DNA of 64,000 nucleotides, from contig NZ_CP134494.1 in the NCBI RefSeq assembly GCF_031759225.1, positions 2,726,501 to 2,790,500 on the forward strand, in the 5' to 3' direction. The first letter of the stretch is position 1. Each line of letters begins with the position of its first letter. The position numbers and the translations under genes are program-made. Shown one piece after another: positions 63,053 through 64,000 of this stretch. The notes below the pieces were generated by a model that was not told where the DNA came from, made no database searches, and saw nothing but the letters and a program-made list of their open reading frames with translations. The stretch is from Mesobacillus jeotgali. Its GTDB lineage: Bacteria; Bacillota; Bacilli; Bacillales; Cytobacillaceae.

Positions 63053-63556
63053 TTAAGAAGCCGAGCCAGGTGGCTCGGTTTCTTTCTTCTCGCAGATATT
63101 CATTAACTTTACAAGACTTTCGAACATAGCATCTGCTGTATGAGTATTAAGATGTTCTACAGTATTAACAGGAATTCCTTCCTCATCATATTCAACTACC
63201 CACCAAGTTTTATCTCCATCAAAGCTATAGGTGAATAAGTAATATCCGGAGCTTATTGGTATTTCCCCCGCAGAACACATTCCACCTGTCTGTACCATAG
63301 TAGCATCAATTCCAGTTTCTCTTAATCGCGCAACCATGTTGTGTTCTTCTGCTACACTTTCAATTAATTGGATAGCAGAATAACATTTGTCACAAAATGT
63401 AATGGCATTTCCCTTTTTTAACGGTTGTTCCTTTTGAAGTTCTCTCCAAATCTCGCTATTTACATTGTAGGAACCGCTATTAAACTGAGGTCCATGGCAC
63501 TTAAAACAAATAACACCTGCTGAAGGAGTCCATACTCCATATTTAGCTAGTGGCAT
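63053..63556 (-). CDS. Unknown protein with two CxxC motifs, 167 aa
   Basis: CFKCHG near residue 17 and CDKC near residue 55 suggest a zinc site; the rest is a beta-rich domain with GYYLFTYSFDGDKTWWVVEYD. I do not recognise the family. It is convergent with the previous gene (a terminator stem at 63061-63085 lies in its 3' end) and upstream of the RadC-like gene in the same direction. Confidence 0.65.
   Translation of the reverse strand: MPLAKYGVWTPSAGVICFKCHGPQFNSGSYNVNSEIWRELQKEQPLKKGNAITFCDKCYSAIQLIESVAEEHNMVARLRETGIDATMVQTGGMCSAGEIPISSGYYLFTYSFDGDKTWWVVEYDEEGIPVNTVEHLNTHTADAMFESLVKLMNICEKKETEPPGSAS
63061..63085 (+). terminator. Terminator after the unknown gene in the island
   Basis: CCGAGCC and GGCTCGG pair around AGGT, followed by TTTCTTTCTT. 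It overlaps the last codons of the opposite gene. Confidence 0.7.
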
Positions 63557-63577
63557 ATTATATCCCCTTTTCCTAAA

Positions 63578-64000
63578 TTATAAATAACCCTTTTCCTTAA
63601 GTGATACAAATCTATCCGATCCAGTAATTAAATGGTCCAATAAGTCAATTCCGACAATTTTACAAGCTTCATTTAATCTTTTAGTAACCTCAATATCTTC
63701 TCTGCTTGGTGTGGGATCATTACTCGGATGATTATGTGCAACTAATATTGATGCTGCATTGGATAAAATAGCTGGTTTCAAAACTTCTCTCGGGTGTACT
63801 AAACTAGCATTTAAACTTCCAATGTGACATACATTTACTGCGGTAGGTTGATTTTTAGTGTCCAAGCAAACGACCATAAAATATTCTCGATCAACGTCAC
63901 TTAAGTGTTCTTTAAGCAAGGTAAAGGCATCTTCTGGAGATTTTACATTTCTTTTTGGATAAAGGAAGCTACTTTCTTTAATGACCTTTAAGCTGATAAT
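63578..64000 (-). CDS. RadC-like JAB-domain protein, N-terminus beyond window
   Basis: The frame is open to the right edge, so the start is not seen. The visible part has the JAMM metal motif HNHPSNDPTPSREDIEVTKRL and LLDHLITGSDRFVSLKEKGYL, typical of RadC. Upstream of the possible internal TTG (63919) the frame continues with SFLYPKRNVKSPEDAFTLLK. RadC-type proteins are frequent in plasmids and integrative elements, and the gene supports an island here. Confidence 0.85.
   Translation of the reverse strand: MISLKVIKESSFLYPKRNVKSPEDAFTLLKEHLSDVDREYFMVVCLDTKNQPTAVNVCHIGSLNASLVHPREVLKPAILSNAASILVAHNHPSNDPTPSREDIEVTKRLNEACKIVGIDLLDHLITGSDRFVSLKEKGYL

Overview
The window is chromosomal DNA of an endospore-forming, facultatively anaerobic member of the Bacillaceae. 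This rests on gene content: an Fnr with the C-terminal cysteine cluster of Bacillus Fnr, a small protein matching the sporulation inhibitor Sda, UPF0180 and YuzL-like small proteins, T-box leaders, cre boxes, a PhoP box and LexA (DinR)-type operators, plus strong Shine-Dalgarno sites before nearly every gene. A Mesobacillus or related lineage is plausible but not shown. An mnmH (selU) gene implies that the cell makes selenophosphate.

Layout. 1-9 kb: a MutS2-like ATPase behind an attenuator-like leader, fnr, an lrgAB-type pair, a SCO copper chaperone, the ABC-F protein YkpA, small conserved genes and the molybdate uptake genes modA and modB. 9-18 kb: a lipoprotein, PhoP-controlled alkaline phosphatase, a DacF-type carboxypeptidase, the nanoRNase NrnB, a cupredoxin and the pflBA fermentation operon. 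18-24 kb: a CcdA-like membrane protein, a 15-unit array of a 52-bp repeat, a MifM-like sensor upstream of a YidC2 insertase, a VmlR-like ABC-F protein behind its own attenuator, and two fluoride channel genes. 24-33 kb: housekeeping and stress genes (GNAT enzymes, SRAP, threonine aldolase-like, YngI-type acyl-CoA synthetase, rhodanese-MBL persulfide enzyme with a CstR-like operator) and sda. 33-42 kb: a NERD protein, a second 52-bp repeat array (9 units), odhAB, mnmH and a methyltransferase. 42-50 kb: a complete trpEGDCFBA operon behind two tandem Trp T-boxes. 50-60 kb: MOSC, MFS and hydrolase genes, a LexA-boxed type I toxin locus, the fruRKA operon, an IS3-family element, a LysE-type exporter and tRNA-Leu(CAG). 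From about 60.2 kb a probable island begins with a cytosine-5 methyltransferase, an HNH nuclease, two unknown genes and a RadC-like gene cut by the window edge.

How the genes fit together. Fnr, molybdate uptake, pflBA, SCO, the CcdA-like protein and the cupredoxin suit a cell that switches between oxygen respiration, an anaerobic Mo-dependent respiration and fermentation. Several loci use translation as a sensor: the MutS2-like leader, the VmlR-like leader and the MifM-like ORF all place a short ORF so that a paused ribosome would change downstream RNA folding.

The most unusual items are the two related 52-bp repeat arrays (both between convergent genes and in the same orientation), the LexA-boxed holin-like type I toxin, and the leader of the MutS2-like gene. 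All functional statements are read from the sequence and from family knowledge; no search was run.
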